This document shows positions 6,280 through 6,497 of a stretch of 6,497 nt of DNA, piece by piece. The position numbers and the translations under genes are program-made. This DNA comes from an uncultured Oxalobacteraceae bacterium. GTDB lineage: Bacteria; Pseudomonadota; Gammaproteobacteria; Burkholderiales; Burkholderiaceae. Position 1 is the stretch's first letter. Each line of letters opens with the position of its first letter. The stretch spans positions 1 to 6,497 of the forward strand of contig CAMLHI010000118.1 in assembly GCA_946479705.1 (NCBI GenBank), given 5' to 3'. The notes below the pieces were generated by a model. That model was not told the origin of the DNA. It ran no database searches and was given only the letters and a program-made list of their open reading frames with translations.

Positions 6280-6497
6280 TCAGCGCTGCTGCGCGAACAG
6301 TTCCACCGCCAACTCCCTTACCGTCTCGGTCCTCACATCCCCCACGAAGCACACATCATGAACGCAGCGCGCATACACGTTTTCCGCGTCGCACACGGGG
6401 CAGCGCGCCTGAAGCGACAAGGCTGGACTGAGCAAATGGGCGTGCAGCGGCGCCGCCTCGATCAGATTGGTCAGCCAGAAGATGCCGACGGCAGGCG
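6280..6497 (-). CDS. Unrecognised Cys-rich protein, C-terminal part (5' end outside window)
   Basis: The minus-strand frame entering from the right edge is open for 71 codons and stops at TGA (6282-6280). It has no start inside the window that must be used, so it is the tail of a longer gene. The translation looks like a real protein: a hydrophobic/amphipathic opening (VGIFWLTNLIEAAP), then RCPVCDAENVYARCVHDVC, and a helical charged end (VRTETVRELAVELFAQQR). Four Cys in a C-x2-C-x8-C-x4-C arrangement, with a His two residues before the last-but-one acidic position (CVHDVC), could bind zinc or form disulfides. I do not recognise the family. It converges on the glycosyltransferase gene, leaving 34 bases between stops. 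Codon use is like that of its neighbours, and the competing frames of the same strand are broken by stops. Confidence 0.6.
   Translation of the reverse strand, partial: PAVGIFWLTNLIEAAPLHAHLLSPALSLQARCPVCDAENVYARCVHDVCFVGDVRTETVRELAVELFAQQR

Noticed and set aside
1..6497. CRISPR array, tRNA, rRNA, insertion sequence, phage or defence system
   Set aside because: No regularly spaced repeats, cloverleaf, transposase or defence-type domain could be found on either strand.

Overview
This is a GC-rich window with long, tightly packed bacterial genes. Gene content (a TonB-dependent receptor with a C-terminal Phe, a DHA2 exporter beside a LysR regulator, a family 9 glycosyltransferase) and codon use suggest a Gram-negative betaproteobacterium. 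The style resembles Oxalobacteraceae (Massilia/Duganella-like), but that placement is inference and no marker gene is present.

Layout. (1) 1-563 (+) is the C-terminal end of a TonB-dependent outer-membrane receptor. (2) 560-1345 (-) is a DUF4349 lipoprotein with a C-terminal membrane helix; its stop and the receptor stop share one CTAG. (3) About 1391-1534 (+) is a short in-frame remnant resembling the C-terminus of a GH10 endo-xylanase, with no 5' part. (4) 1570-2976 (-) is a DHA2-type MFS exporter, divergent from (5) a LysR-type regulator at 3116-4021 (+). The region between them holds a 9-bp inverted repeat, a candidate operator. (6) 4049-4870 (-) is a secreted SGNH/GDSL-like hydrolase, convergent with the LysR gene across a 12-bp hairpin. 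(7) 4871-5126 is an intergenic region with an A/T-rich island and two 9-bp direct repeats exactly 20 bp apart. (8) 5127-6245 (+) is a family 9 (heptosyltransferase-like) glycosyltransferase. (9) 6280-6497 (-) is the C-terminus of an unrecognised Cys-rich protein cut by the window edge.

How the genes fit together. The clearest functional unit is the LysR/MFS pair: the regulator probably controls the divergent exporter. The receptor and the xylanase remnant hint that a polysaccharide-use locus once stood here and was eroded. The SGNH hydrolase and the glycosyltransferase are divergent neighbours around one control region, but nothing shows they share a pathway.

I see no CRISPR array, tRNA, rRNA, insertion sequence or phage gene, and no clear evidence of a new defence or mobile system. 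The most unusual items are the xylanase remnant, the paired control-region repeats and the Cys-rich partial gene.
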